A stretch of 64,000 nt of DNA from CAVXYG01 sp963706835 (GTDB taxonomy: Bacteria > Actinomycetota > Actinomycetes > S36-B12 > GCA-2699445): NCBI GenBank assembly GCA_963706835.1, contig CAVPOB010000014.1, forward strand, positions 203,275-267,274, written 5' to 3'. Positions 43,534-51,605 of this stretch are shown in pieces (the stretch's first letter is position 1; each line of letters opens with the position of its first letter). The notes under the pieces were generated by a model. That model was not told the origin of the DNA. It did not search any database and saw only the letters and a program-made list of their open reading frames with translations. Both the position numbers and the translations under genes were made by a program.

Positions 43534-44397
43534 CTACTGCTCCAACAACCCCAGCAAGTAGGTTCCATAGCCGCTCTTCACCAGCGGCTCGGCCAGCCCC
43601 GCCAGGGCCTCGTCGTCGATCCAGCCGTTCCGCCACGCGATTTCCTCCAGGCAGGAGACCTTGACGCCCTGGCGATCCTCCAGGACGCGCACGTACTCGC
43701 CGGCGTCCTGCAGGGAGGAGAATGTGCCGGTGTCCAACCACGCGGTCCCGCGCTCCAGCACCGTGACGTGCAGGCGGCCCTGCTGCAGGTAGGCGTCGTT
43801 GACGGCGGTGATCTCCAGCTCGCCGCGGGCGCTCGGCTTGATGGACTTGGCGATCTCGACCACACCGGCGTCGTAGAAGTACAGGCCGGGGACGGCGAAC
43901 TTGCTCTTCGGCTTCGCCGGCTTCTCCTCGATCGACAGCACCGCGCCGTCGTCGGCGAACTCCACCACCCCGTACTCGGTGGGATTGGCAACCTGATAGG
44001 CGAAGACGTGGCCGCCGTCGATGTCGGTCAACGAGCCCAGACGGGACCCTAGTCCGGGCCCGTGGAAGATGTTGTCGCCGAGCACCAGTGCTGCGGCGTC
44101 ACCGGCGAGGAAGTCCTCGCCCAGCAGGAAGGCCTGGGCCAGCCCCTCCGGCCGCGGTTGCACGACGTAGTCGAACTCCATGCCCAGGTCACGGCCATCG
44201 CCGAGCAGGCGCTGGAATGCGGACTGCTCCTCCGGCGTGGTGATGACGAGGATCTGCCGGAGTCCGGCCGACATCAGCGTGCCGATCGGATAGTGGACCA
44301 TGGGCTTGTCGTAGACGGGCAACAACTGCTTGCTCACTCCGCGCGTGATCGGCCACAGCCGCGAACCGGTACCGCCTGCCAGCACAATTCCCTTCAC
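43534..44397 (-). CDS. rmlA: Glucose-1-phosphate thymidylyltransferase RmlA
   Basis: The 287-aa nucleotidyltransferase has GIVLAGGTGSRLWPIT at the N-terminus (nucleotide-binding GGxGxRL), YDKPMVHYPI, LVLGDNIFHGPGL (metal-binding D) and ISSEEKP-like IEEKPAKPKSKFAV. It makes dTDP-glucose, the first step of dTDP-L-rhamnose synthesis. I use the GTG at 44397, which matches the family N-terminus (VKGIVLAGG); GTG 44406 is possible. It is divergent from rmlB, with which it shares a 62-bp promoter region. Confidence 0.94.
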   Translation of the reverse strand: MKGIVLAGGTGSRLWPITRGVSKQLLPVYDKPMVHYPIGTLMSAGLRQILVITTPEEQSAFQRLLGDGRDLGMEFDYVVQPRPEGLAQAFLLGEDFLAGDAAALVLGDNIFHGPGLGSRLGSLTDIDGGHVFAYQVANPTEYGVVEFADDGAVLSIEEKPAKPKSKFAVPGLYFYDAGVVEIAKSIKPSARGELEITAVNDAYLQQGRLHVTVLERGTAWLDTGTFSSLQDAGEYVRVLEDRQGVKVSCLEEIAWRNGWIDDEALAGLAEPLVKSGYGTYLLGLLEQ

Positions 44398-44446
44398 GGG
44401 CGACACCCTATCGCTGACTGCCCAGCGAACGGGGCTGCTGCGTCGC

Positions 44447-44452
44447 TAGCCT
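44447..44452 (+). promoter_or_regulatory. Leaderless -10 box (TAGCCT) for rmlB
   Basis: TAGCCT ends 7 nt before ATG 44460, which supports that start over the ATG at 44454 only one base after the box. Confidence 0.5.
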
Positions 44453-44459
44453 GATGCGT

Positions 44460-45449
44460 ATGCGAATCCTGGTCACCGGCGCAGCCGGGTTCATCGGCTC
44501 GAACTACGTGCGGCGCATGCTCACTGGCGCCTACCCGGGGCACGAAGACACCGAGGTGACGGTGTTGGACCTCCTCACCTACGCCGGCACGCTGACGAAC
44601 CTCGCCCCCGTCGCCGACAATCCGCGATTCCGGTTCGTGGAGGGCGACATCCGCGACGGCGATCTGCTGGCCGATCTGGTGCCCGGTCACGATGCGATCG
44701 TCCACTTCGCGGCCGAGTCCCACGTGGACCGCTCGATCACTGGTGCCGCAGACTTCGTCCTCACCAATGTGCTCGGCACGCAGAAGCTGCTCCAAGCAGC
44801 CCTCGACGCCGGCACCGGGAAGTTCGTCCACGTCTCCACCGATGAGGTGTACGGGTCCATCGATGAGGGGTCCTGGACCGAGGACCGGCCGCTGGAGCCG
44901 AACTCCCCATACTCGGCCTCCAAGGCCTCCTCGGATCTGCTGGCCCGCGCCTACCACCGCACCTTCGGCATGCATGTGTGCGTGACGCGGTGCTCGAACA
45001 ACTACGGGCCGCACCAGTTCCCCGAGAAGGTCATCCCGCTGTTCGTCACCAATCTGATGGACGGCAAGAAAGTGCCGCTCTACGGCGATGGGCTCAACGT
45101 GCGCGACTGGCTCCACGTCGATGATCACTGCCGCGGCATCCAGTTGGTGCTCGACGGCGGGCGCCCCGGCGAGATCTACAACATCGGCGGCGGCACCGAG
45201 TTGACCAACAAGGAGCTCACCGGGGAACTGCTCGAGGCGATGGGCGTCGGCTGGGAGATGGTGGAACCGGTAGCCGACCGGAAGGGCCACGACCGGCGCT
45301 ACTCGGTGGACATCGGCAAGATCTCGGCCGAGCTCGGCTACGAGCCGCAGGTGCCGTTCTCGCAGGGGCTCGCCGACACGATCGACTGGTACCGCAGCAA
45401 CGAAGCGTGGTGGCGGCCGCTGAAGGAAGGGACGGCTCCGGCGCGATGA
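44460..45449 (+). CDS. rmlB: dTDP-glucose 4,6-dehydratase RmlB
   Basis: The 329-aa SDR-family enzyme has GAAGFIGSNYVRRML (NAD-binding GxxGxxG), HFAAESHVDRSI, the active-site STDEVYGS with Asp-Glu acid/base pair near 121-127, and YSASKASSD with the catalytic Tyr/Lys near 153-161. It converts dTDP-glucose to the 4-keto-6-deoxy sugar. Start 44460 gives MRILVTGAAG, as in homologues. It overlaps rmlD by four bases (ATGA), so rmlB and rmlD are coupled. No rmlC follows. Confidence 0.95.
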   Translation: MRILVTGAAGFIGSNYVRRMLTGAYPGHEDTEVTVLDLLTYAGTLTNLAPVADNPRFRFVEGDIRDGDLLADLVPGHDAIVHFAAESHVDRSITGAADFVLTNVLGTQKLLQAALDAGTGKFVHVSTDEVYGSIDEGSWTEDRPLEPNSPYSASKASSDLLARAYHRTFGMHVCVTRCSNNYGPHQFPEKVIPLFVTNLMDGKKVPLYGDGLNVRDWLHVDDHCRGIQLVLDGGRPGEIYNIGGGTELTNKELTGELLEAMGVGWEMVEPVADRKGHDRRYSVDIGKISAELGYEPQVPFSQGLADTIDWYRSNEAWWRPLKEGTAPAR

Positions 45450-46303
45450 AGTGGCTCATCGTCGGTTCACAGGGACAGTTGGGCAGCGACCTCATGGAGC
45501 TGCTCGGCGATGACGCCGTGGGCGTCGACCTGCCAGACATCGACATCACATCGCAGGAATCGGTGAACGCGGTGCTGCAGCGGGTGCAGCCGGACGTCGT
45601 GGTGAACGCGGCCGCATACACGGCCGTGGACGCGGCCGAGTCCGACGAGGCGACCGCGCTGGCCGTCAACGGCACCGGCCCGGAGCACCTGGCGCGGGCC
45701 TGCGCGGCACTGCCGGACACGCGCCTGGTGCAGGTCAGCACCGACTACGTCTTCGCCGGCGACGGAGTCGGCCCGTACGACGAGGACGCGGCACCCGGCC
45801 CGGTCTCCGCCTACGGGCGCACCAAACTGGCCGGCGAGCGGGCCGTCCTGGAGGTGCTGCCGGACCGTTCCTACGTGGTGCGTACTGCGTGGCTGTACGG
45901 CGAGCATGGCGCCAACTTCGTCAAGACCATGCTGCATCTCGAAGCCACCAGGGACACCGTGTCGGTCGTCGATGACCAGCGCGGGCAGCCGACGTGGAGC
46001 CGCGACCTGGCCCAGCAGATCCTGGCGCTGGTCCGCGCTGACGCTCCGAGTGGCATCTACCACGGCACCAACAGCGGAGAGGTGACCTGGTACGGCTTCA
46101 CGCGGGAGATCTTCCGCCTGGCCGGCGCCGATCCTGAGCGCGTGCTGCCCACCACCAGCGCCCAATTCCAGCGGCCCGCCCCGCGACCGGCCAACTCCGT
46201 GCTCGGGCACCGCCGCTGGCAGGAGGCCGGGATCGACGAGATGCGGACCTGGCAGGTGGCGCTCGCCGAGGCGCTGCCCAAGCTGCAGCAGTCATCGTCA
46301 TAG
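45446..46303 (+). CDS. rmlD: dTDP-4-dehydrorhamnose reductase RmlD
   Basis: The 285-aa reductase has WLIVGSQGQLGSDLMELL (NADP-binding), NAAAYTAVDAAE near 57, VSTDYVFAGDG near 100, and YGRTKLAGE near 126 with catalytic Tyr and Lys. It makes dTDP-L-rhamnose in the last step of the pathway. It is coupled to rmlB through an ATGA overlap. The 3,5-epimerase RmlC needed between the two steps is not in the window and no fused epimerase domain is visible in this protein, which has the plain reductase length. Confidence 0.94.
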   Translation: MKWLIVGSQGQLGSDLMELLGDDAVGVDLPDIDITSQESVNAVLQRVQPDVVVNAAAYTAVDAAESDEATALAVNGTGPEHLARACAALPDTRLVQVSTDYVFAGDGVGPYDEDAAPGPVSAYGRTKLAGERAVLEVLPDRSYVVRTAWLYGEHGANFVKTMLHLEATRDTVSVVDDQRGQPTWSRDLAQQILALVRADAPSGIYHGTNSGEVTWYGFTREIFRLAGADPERVLPTTSAQFQRPAPRPANSVLGHRRWQEAGIDEMRTWQVALAEALPKLQQSSS

Positions 46304-46467
46304 GGCGGCGGCTGGCGTCCTGCTTCTGCCCGAGACCCGATTCGTGGGTGACCTGGGTCAGGCATGGCGCGGGGCTGCTCCGGCGGCCGGCACGGTTGGC
46401 CAGCCCCGCTGAGGCCGAGGACTTCGCTGGCGCGGGGCATGTCCGTCCCGCTGAAGTCCGGGGGGTT

Positions 46468-46692
46468 TGCACCCGGGACGGGGGTTTGCACCCGCGGCGG
46501 GGGCTGAGAAGACCCAATATCCGCGAACTCTGCACCCGGAATGGGGGTTTGCACCCGCGGTGGGGGCTAACGAGCCGGATCGGGCCCGATTCACCACCGC
46601 GGCGGGTGCAAACCCCCGAATCGGGTGCACACCTCTCCTCCAATGACCCCGACTTCCCACCAAGGCGGGTGCAAACCCCCGAATCGGGTGCA
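46468..46692. repeat. Dyad repeat element D: four 37-bp units at 62-63-bp period
   Basis: Forward units are at 46468-46504 and 46531-46567; inverted units at 46593-46629 and 46656-46692. The central spacer contains ATCGGGCCCGAT (46579-46590), a perfect 12-bp palindrome at the centre of symmetry. The element lies between the convergent rmlD and membrane-protein genes. Confidence 0.92.
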
Positions 46693-46747
46693 CACCTCGG
46701 CCCCGATCGGCCTGCAAGCCCACCGGCCGGGTACCGCAATCTCCACG

Positions 46748-46818
46748 CAGCGGCCGGCCCCGCCGCACGTCTCGGCCCCGCCGCACGTCTCCGCGCCGCC
46801 GCACGTCTCGGCGCCGGC
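46748..46818. repeat. Short tandem repeat (cgccgcacgtctcggcccc, 15-18 bp)
   Basis: Three to four imperfect copies of cgccgcacgtctc with variable links follow element D. The rest of the gap up to 46983 contains no recognised feature. Confidence 0.6.
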
Positions 46819-46983
46819 CCCGCCCAACGGACTCGTGCACATTTCGATGCTTCCAAGACCGGCAATCCGGCCCAACCACCCCAGCCGCACCCCAGCCGAG
46901 CCACGACAGCGCCACCAACCCGCCGTACGGCCGCACCGCAGGACCCCCGAGAGACTCACCCCGGAAGCCGCAGCGATCCGCTC

Positions 46984-47634
46984 CTAGCCGCCGAGCGCGC
47001 GCCGGGCGTCGTCCAGTCGCTGCTCCAGCGCGGAGACGCGGTCGGCCAGTTCGGAATCGACCAGGGACGCACCCACCTCCTGCAGCGGCTCTGCCCGACG
47101 AGCGAAGCGCAGGTAGCCCAGGCCGACGGTCAGGCCTAGCGCCAGCGTCAGCACCAAGAACCGATCGATGCCTTCGCCGCCGGCGATGGTCAGGCCGATG
47201 CCGCCGACCATGGTGAACAGCCCGCCCAGGAGCAATCCGTTGCTCAGGACGATGGCGCGGTCCCAGCGGATCAGGGACAACGCCAGCAGCAGTGTTGCCA
47301 GCCCTATCAGCACCAGGCCCGCGACCCGAGACCAGTCGCGCTGCGCCTCGTCCTGCTCCGCCCACAACGCCTCGCGCTCGACCTGCAGCTGGCGCAGCTC
47401 GGCCTGCTCGTTCGCCGTCAGCTCGCAGTCGGACTCCCCCGGCGGACAGGCGAAGAGTTCCCGCTCATCCTCCTCCAGCGCCGCCAACTGCTCGGCGTTG
47501 ACATCGGGCGCGGGGTAGAACGTGTTGAGACCGACGACGAGGAACGCGGTGATGATGCCGCCGAGGAAGAGCGCGTACAGCGCCTGCAGGATGGCCTGCT
47601 GCACTGCTTGAGCGGGTGATGCTGAGGGCCCCAT
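46984..47634 (-). CDS. Four-helix membrane protein of unknown function
   Basis: The 216-aa protein has a hydrophobic helix near 20-38, a charged, mostly acidic coiled stretch with CPPGESDCELTANEQAELRQ near 62-81, three further hydrophobic segments (about 104-172) and a helical C-terminal tail with SALEQRLDDARRAL. The two cysteines in the extracellular loop could form a disulfide. I do not recognise a family. It is divergent from the MFS transporter with only 29 bp between the starts. Confidence 0.65.
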   Translation of the reverse strand: MGPSASPAQAVQQAILQALYALFLGGIITAFLVVGLNTFYPAPDVNAEQLAALEEDERELFACPPGESDCELTANEQAELRQLQVEREALWAEQDEAQRDWSRVAGLVLIGLATLLLALSLIRWDRAIVLSNGLLLGGLFTMVGGIGLTIAGGEGIDRFLVLTLALGLTVGLGYLRFARRAEPLQEVGASLVDSELADRVSALEQRLDDARRALGG

Positions 47635-47651
47635 GACGGGGAGTATCGCAC

Positions 47652-47657
47652 TAGGCT
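47652..47657 (+). promoter_or_regulatory. Leaderless -10 box (TAGGCT) for the MFS transporter gene
   Basis: TAGGCT ends exactly 6 nt before the GTG at 47664, inside the 29-bp gap to the divergent membrane-protein gene. Confidence 0.55.
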
Positions 47658-47663
47658 GCAGCC

Positions 47664-49098
47664 GTGCCGGAGCTCCTGCGCTATGGAACGCCAGCGGCCC
47701 GACCGGCCCTCGCGGCCACGATCCTCGCCAGCGGCATGGCCTTTCTCGACGGCAGCGTCGTCACCGTCGCCCTGCCCCGGATCGAGGCTGATCTCGGTGG
47801 CGGTTTCTCCACGATGCAGTGGGTAACGGACGCCTACTTGCTGACCCTCGGGTCGTTGGTCCTGATCGGCGGGGCGCTGGGCGATCTTCTGGGACGGCGC
47901 AGGGTCTTCCTCTGGGGGATCGTCGGCTTCGGGGTGACATCGGTGCTGTGCGGGCTGGCGCCGACCGCCGGCACCCTCGTCGCGGCTCGGACGCTGCAAG
48001 GCATGGCGGCGGCATTGATGGTGCCGGCGAGCCTGGCGATCCTGTCCTCGGTGTTCGCCGGGCCGGATCGGGGACGCGCGATTGGCCTGTGGTCGGGCCT
48101 GTCCGGCATCACGACGGCCGTGGGTCCGGTGGTCGGCGGCTTTCTCGTCGATCTGGGGACTGGCGGATGGCGGGCGGTGTTCCTGCTGAACGTCCCCCTT
48201 GCCGCGCTGAGCATCTGGTTGGCGCTGCGGGGCATCCCGGAGATCCCCGGCAGCCGCACCCCGGGGCCGCTGCGCGCACAGGTCGATATCTTGGGCGGTG
48301 CCCTCGCCGTATCCGGGCTGGCACTGCTTGTAGGGTCGTTGATCGAGGCCTATCGCATCGGCGCGATCCTCGCGGTCGCCGGAGCGGCTGCCGGCATAGC
48401 GCTGCTGGCGGCGTTCCTCGCCGTGGAGCGACATCGCAGCCAGACCCGTCGGCCGCCCCCGATGATGCCGCCGCAAGTGTTCCGCATTCGCTCCTTCGCG
48501 GTCGCCAACGTGCAGACGTTCGTGGTGTACGCGGCCCTCAGCGGCGTCCTGCTGCTGTTCACGGTGACCATCCAGGTCGGACTGGGCTGGTCTGCGCTGG
48601 CCGCCGGGGCGGCGGGCCTGCCGATCACGCTCATCCTGGCTGCAGGTTCCAGCCGCGCCGGCGGGCTGCTGCCGGTGCTCGGCGCTCGGGTCATGCTGAC
48701 GACCGGGCCGGCGGTGATGGCGGTGGGGATCGGCTGTCCTGGCGACCGTGGGGCCCGGGTCGAGCTACCTCATGCCCATACTGCCTGGCCTGGTGATCTT
48801 CTCGCTGGGCCTGACGCTGGTCGTGGCGCCGATCACGACCACAGCACTCGGCGACATCCCTGAGCGGCAATCCGGCGTCGGGTCGGGCATCAACAACGCC
48901 GTGGCCCGCATCGCCGGGCTAGTCGCCATCGCCGCGGTCCCGCTAGCCGCTGGCTTCGACACCTCGGCATCTACCGAGGAACTCTTCGGCGCATACCGCA
49001 CGGCACAGTTGATCTCCGCTGGCCTGTGCCTGGCGGGCGCGGCGGTGGCCTGGCTCGGCTTCCGATCCGGCACCGGTCGCGTCGCCGAACAGGTGTGA
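47664..49098 (+). pseudogene. MFS drug exporter of the DHA2 (14-TM) type, one frame break
   Basis: The first frame gives 12 or so transmembrane segments with DHA2 motifs: MAFLDGSVVTVALPRI near residue 25 (motif D1), QWVTDAYLLTLGSLVLIGGALGDLLGRRRVF in part (motif A GDLLGRRR near 73-80), and SGITTAVGPVVGG near 145 (motif C). After AVGIG the frame is lost; the homologous end (VLATVGPGSSYLMPILPG, then AGAAVAWLGFR) is in another frame and stops at 49098. Removing one T near 48735 joins them into ~478 aa. Export of drugs or metabolites is the family role. The break is probably an error. Confidence 0.8.
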
Positions 49099-49169
49099 CC
49101 GAGGGGCAGCGGTGTGGGTACTCGGCGGGGCGCGGTCAGCCCGCCCAGAACCACGGGCACACTGGAGGC

Positions 49170-49865
49170 ATGACGATCCGCGTATTCCTGCTGGATGACC
49201 ACGAAATCGTCCGACGGGGGCTGGCCGAACTGCTTGAACTCGAACGCGATATCGAGGTGGTGGGAGAGGCCGGCACGAAATCCGACGCGCTGCACCGGCT
49301 GCCCGCGTGCCGCCCGGATGTCGCCGTCCTCGACGTTCGGCTGCCCGACGGGTCCGGGATCGAGGTGTGCCGTGAGTTGCGCGACTCCATGCCGCAGACC
49401 CATGCCCTGATGCTGACCTCCTACGCCGACGACAACGCACTGTTCGACGCGATCATGGCCGGGGCCAGTGGGTACGTGCTGAAGGAAATCCGCGGGACAG
49501 CACTGGTTGACGCGGTGCGCCAAGTGGCTGCGGGGCAGAGCCTGCTCGACCCGGCGGCGACGCAACGGGTCCTCGAGCGACTGCGCAAGCGCGACGACGA
49601 GGAAGGTGAGGATGACGAGGAGCTCGCCGGCCTCAGCGAGCAGGAGCGCCGCATCCTGCACCTCATCGGCGAGGGCATGACCAATCGGCAGATCGGCGAC
49701 GAAATGCATCTCGCCGAGAAGACGGTGAAGAACTACGTCTCGAGTCTGCTGGCCAAGTTGGGGATGTCCCGGCGCACCCAGGCCGCCGCCTTCGCGGCCC
49801 GCCACGCCGCCGAGCACGAGCACGAGCACGGGCACGGGCACGGCCACGGGCACGGTTCCCGCTGA
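49170..49865 (+). CDS. NarL/DevR-type response regulator with histidine-rich tail
   Basis: The 231-aa protein has a receiver domain (DD near 9-10, phospho-acceptor Asp55 in AVLDVRLPDG, Thr/Ser switch in MLTSYAD, Lys in GYVLKEIRG) and a LuxR-type HTH (LSEQERRILHLIGEGMTNRQIGDEM in part, about 153-177). It is closest in layout to DevR/DosR. The tail ends in alternating HEHEHGHGHGHGHG, encoded by a GAGCAC/GGGCAC hexanucleotide tract; this is unusual and could bind metal. Its natural partner is the convergent DevS-like kinase 55 bp away. The ATG is preceded by CACACT with 6-nt spacing and by GGAGG. Confidence 0.87.
   Translation: MTIRVFLLDDHEIVRRGLAELLELERDIEVVGEAGTKSDALHRLPACRPDVAVLDVRLPDGSGIEVCRELRDSMPQTHALMLTSYADDNALFDAIMAGASGYVLKEIRGTALVDAVRQVAAGQSLLDPAATQRVLERLRKRDDEEGEDDEELAGLSEQERRILHLIGEGMTNRQIGDEMHLAEKTVKNYVSSLLAKLGMSRRTQAAAFAARHAAEHEHEHGHGHGHGHGSR
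49824..49862 (+). repeat. Hexanucleotide repeat encoding the His-rich tail
   Basis: A run of gagcac then gggcac/ggccac units at the 3' end of the response regulator gene encodes alternating Glu-His and Gly-His. Confidence 0.75.
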
Positions 49866-49919
49866 CGGTCACAGCTGCTTCGACTGCAGCACCCCGCCGG
49901 AGCCGACGGGCAAGGGATC

Positions 49920-51605
49920 TCAGGGTGCCGGCCGGTGGGGAATCCACCAGCGCAGCCTGCTCCCCCGACCATCCGGTCCTGGTTCCAGCGCGCTGCCACC
50001 CCCGCGCTCTTCGGCCCTTGCAGCGAGATTGGCGATACCGGAACGCCGCGTCAGGATCTCCGGCGGCCCGATGCCGTCGTCGGTGACCGTGACCTCAGCA
50101 CGGCGGTCCTCGACCGCGACCTCCACCACCACGGTGCAGGCCCGAGCGTGCCGGGCGGCATTGCTGAGACCCTCCCGCACCGCGGCCAACAGTTGGGCCG
50201 CCGTGCGCTCGGACAGTCGATCCAGCTTCCCGCTGACCTGGACCTGCGGCTGATAGCCCAGCAGCACCGACGACTGCGCGATCTCTCGCTGCAGGCGCTG
50301 CTCCAGCGATGCCGTGGAGTCGTTTTGCGCTTGGAGATCGAAGATGGTGCGCCGGATCTCGCTGATCGTTTCATCGAGGTCGTCGACAGCCCGCTCGATG
50401 CGCTCCCGGACCGGATCGGGGACCGGCGCGAGGCCCAGTGCGCTGTGCAGCGACATGCCGGTGGCGAAGACGCGCTGCACGACGAGATCGTGCATGTCGC
50501 GCGCGATGCGATCCCGGTCCCGGTACACCTGCAGCCGCTCGTACTCGGTGCGGGTCTCGGCGAGCATGAGCGTCACCGCCGCTTGGGCCGCGAACGCCTC
50601 CGCCACCTCCGTGGCAGGACCGGTCAATCGCGGCGACTCATGGTCCCACAGCAGGCCGAGCACGCCCAGGCTGCGCTCGGAGGTGCGCATCGGAATGGCG
50701 ACCGCGGTGGCGAACGCATCGGCTCCGGGCGCCCGTGTCGGCGCGCCTTGCGGACCGGGTGCGAGCATCGATTCCCCCGAGGCGAAGGCTGCTCGGAGCA
50801 AGCAGGTGTCGTCGCACGTCATCCCGCGCCACAGCAGCGCCGCTTCCAGGTGGTCCTCGCGGCCCGCCAACCGCCGGGAACGATCCACCGACCATCGGGC
50901 ATGGCCGACGGCCCGGGCATTGCGCACATCCACGATGCGCACCACGAGCGGGGATCCCTCGGGCAGCGCGATCATGGCCACATCCGCACCGGAGAGCCGG
51001 CGCGCCTCGGCTGCGATCAGGTTCAGCACGTCGCTGGGCGGCGATCCGGCGAGCACGGCGTAGTCGATGGCGGTCGATGCGCGCAGCCATCGCTCGCGCT
51101 GCTCCGTGCGATGAAACACCCGGTAGTTGCGCATTGCCACGCCCACCGCGTTTGCCAGAGCTTCCACCAGTGCCTCGTCCTGCGGGGTAAACGGCCCGTC
51201 GTGCTTGTCGGCGAGGTAGATGCTGCCCTCGGGCGCGCCGTCGATGGTGATGGGGGCGCCGAGGAAGCTCGTCATCGGCGGGTGGTGGGCCGGGAAGCCG
51301 ACCGAGTCGGGGTGATCGCCGACCCGTTCCAGTCGGACGGGGCCGCTGCCCCTGGCCAGGAGCCTGAGCACGCCGCGACCCGTCGGCAGCGACCCGATCC
51401 GTTCCCGCTGCTCATCGCTGATCCCGCGATAGACGAAATCGCTGACGCTGCCGTCCGGGCCGTACAGGCCCACCGCGCCATACCGGGCACCGGTGAGGTC
51501 CATTGCCGCATCGATGGCCCGCTGGACCGACACCATGGTGTCCAAGCCCTCCGCCACCGAGAGCACCGCGGCGAGCGGATCCGGGACGGGTCGCGGATCG
51601 GTCAC
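49920..51605 (-). CDS. GAF-domain sensor histidine kinase, DevS/DosS-like
   Basis: The 561-aa kinase has two GAF domains (about 15-165 and 185-355), a HisKA_3 dimerisation domain with RIARDMHDLVVQRVFATGMSL near 365-385 (His phospho-acceptor in the DMHDLV motif) and a C-terminal HATPase (NAARHARA N-box, VTDDGIGPP G1 box). The order and the HDLVxQRxFATG signature match DevS/DosS of mycobacteria, which sense O2, NO or CO through haem in the first GAF; whether the haem histidine is kept cannot be settled by eye. The GTG at 51605 overlaps the aminotransferase stop (GTGA). Its cognate regulator is the convergent gene downstream. Confidence 0.87.
   Translation of the reverse strand: MTDPRPVPDPLAAVLSVAEGLDTMVSVQRAIDAAMDLTGARYGAVGLYGPDGSVSDFVYRGISDEQRERIGSLPTGRGVLRLLARGSGPVRLERVGDHPDSVGFPAHHPPMTSFLGAPITIDGAPEGSIYLADKHDGPFTPQDEALVEALANAVGVAMRNYRVFHRTEQRERWLRASTAIDYAVLAGSPPSDVLNLIAAEARRLSGADVAMIALPEGSPLVVRIVDVRNARAVGHARWSVDRSRRLAGREDHLEAALLWRGMTCDDTCLLRAAFASGESMLAPGPQGAPTRAPGADAFATAVAIPMRTSERSLGVLGLLWDHESPRLTGPATEVAEAFAAQAAVTLMLAETRTEYERLQVYRDRDRIARDMHDLVVQRVFATGMSLHSALGLAPVPDPVRERIERAVDDLDETISEIRRTIFDLQAQNDSTASLEQRLQREIAQSSVLLGYQPQVQVSGKLDRLSERTAAQLLAAVREGLSNAARHARACTVVVEVAVEDRRAEVTVTDDGIGPPEILTRRSGIANLAARAEERGGGSALEPGPDGRGSRLRWWIPHRPAP

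Noticed and set aside
46304..46983. A gene in the 680-bp gap after rmlD
   Set aside because: Only repeat element D and a short tandem repeat are present; ORFs there lack sensible composition and starts.
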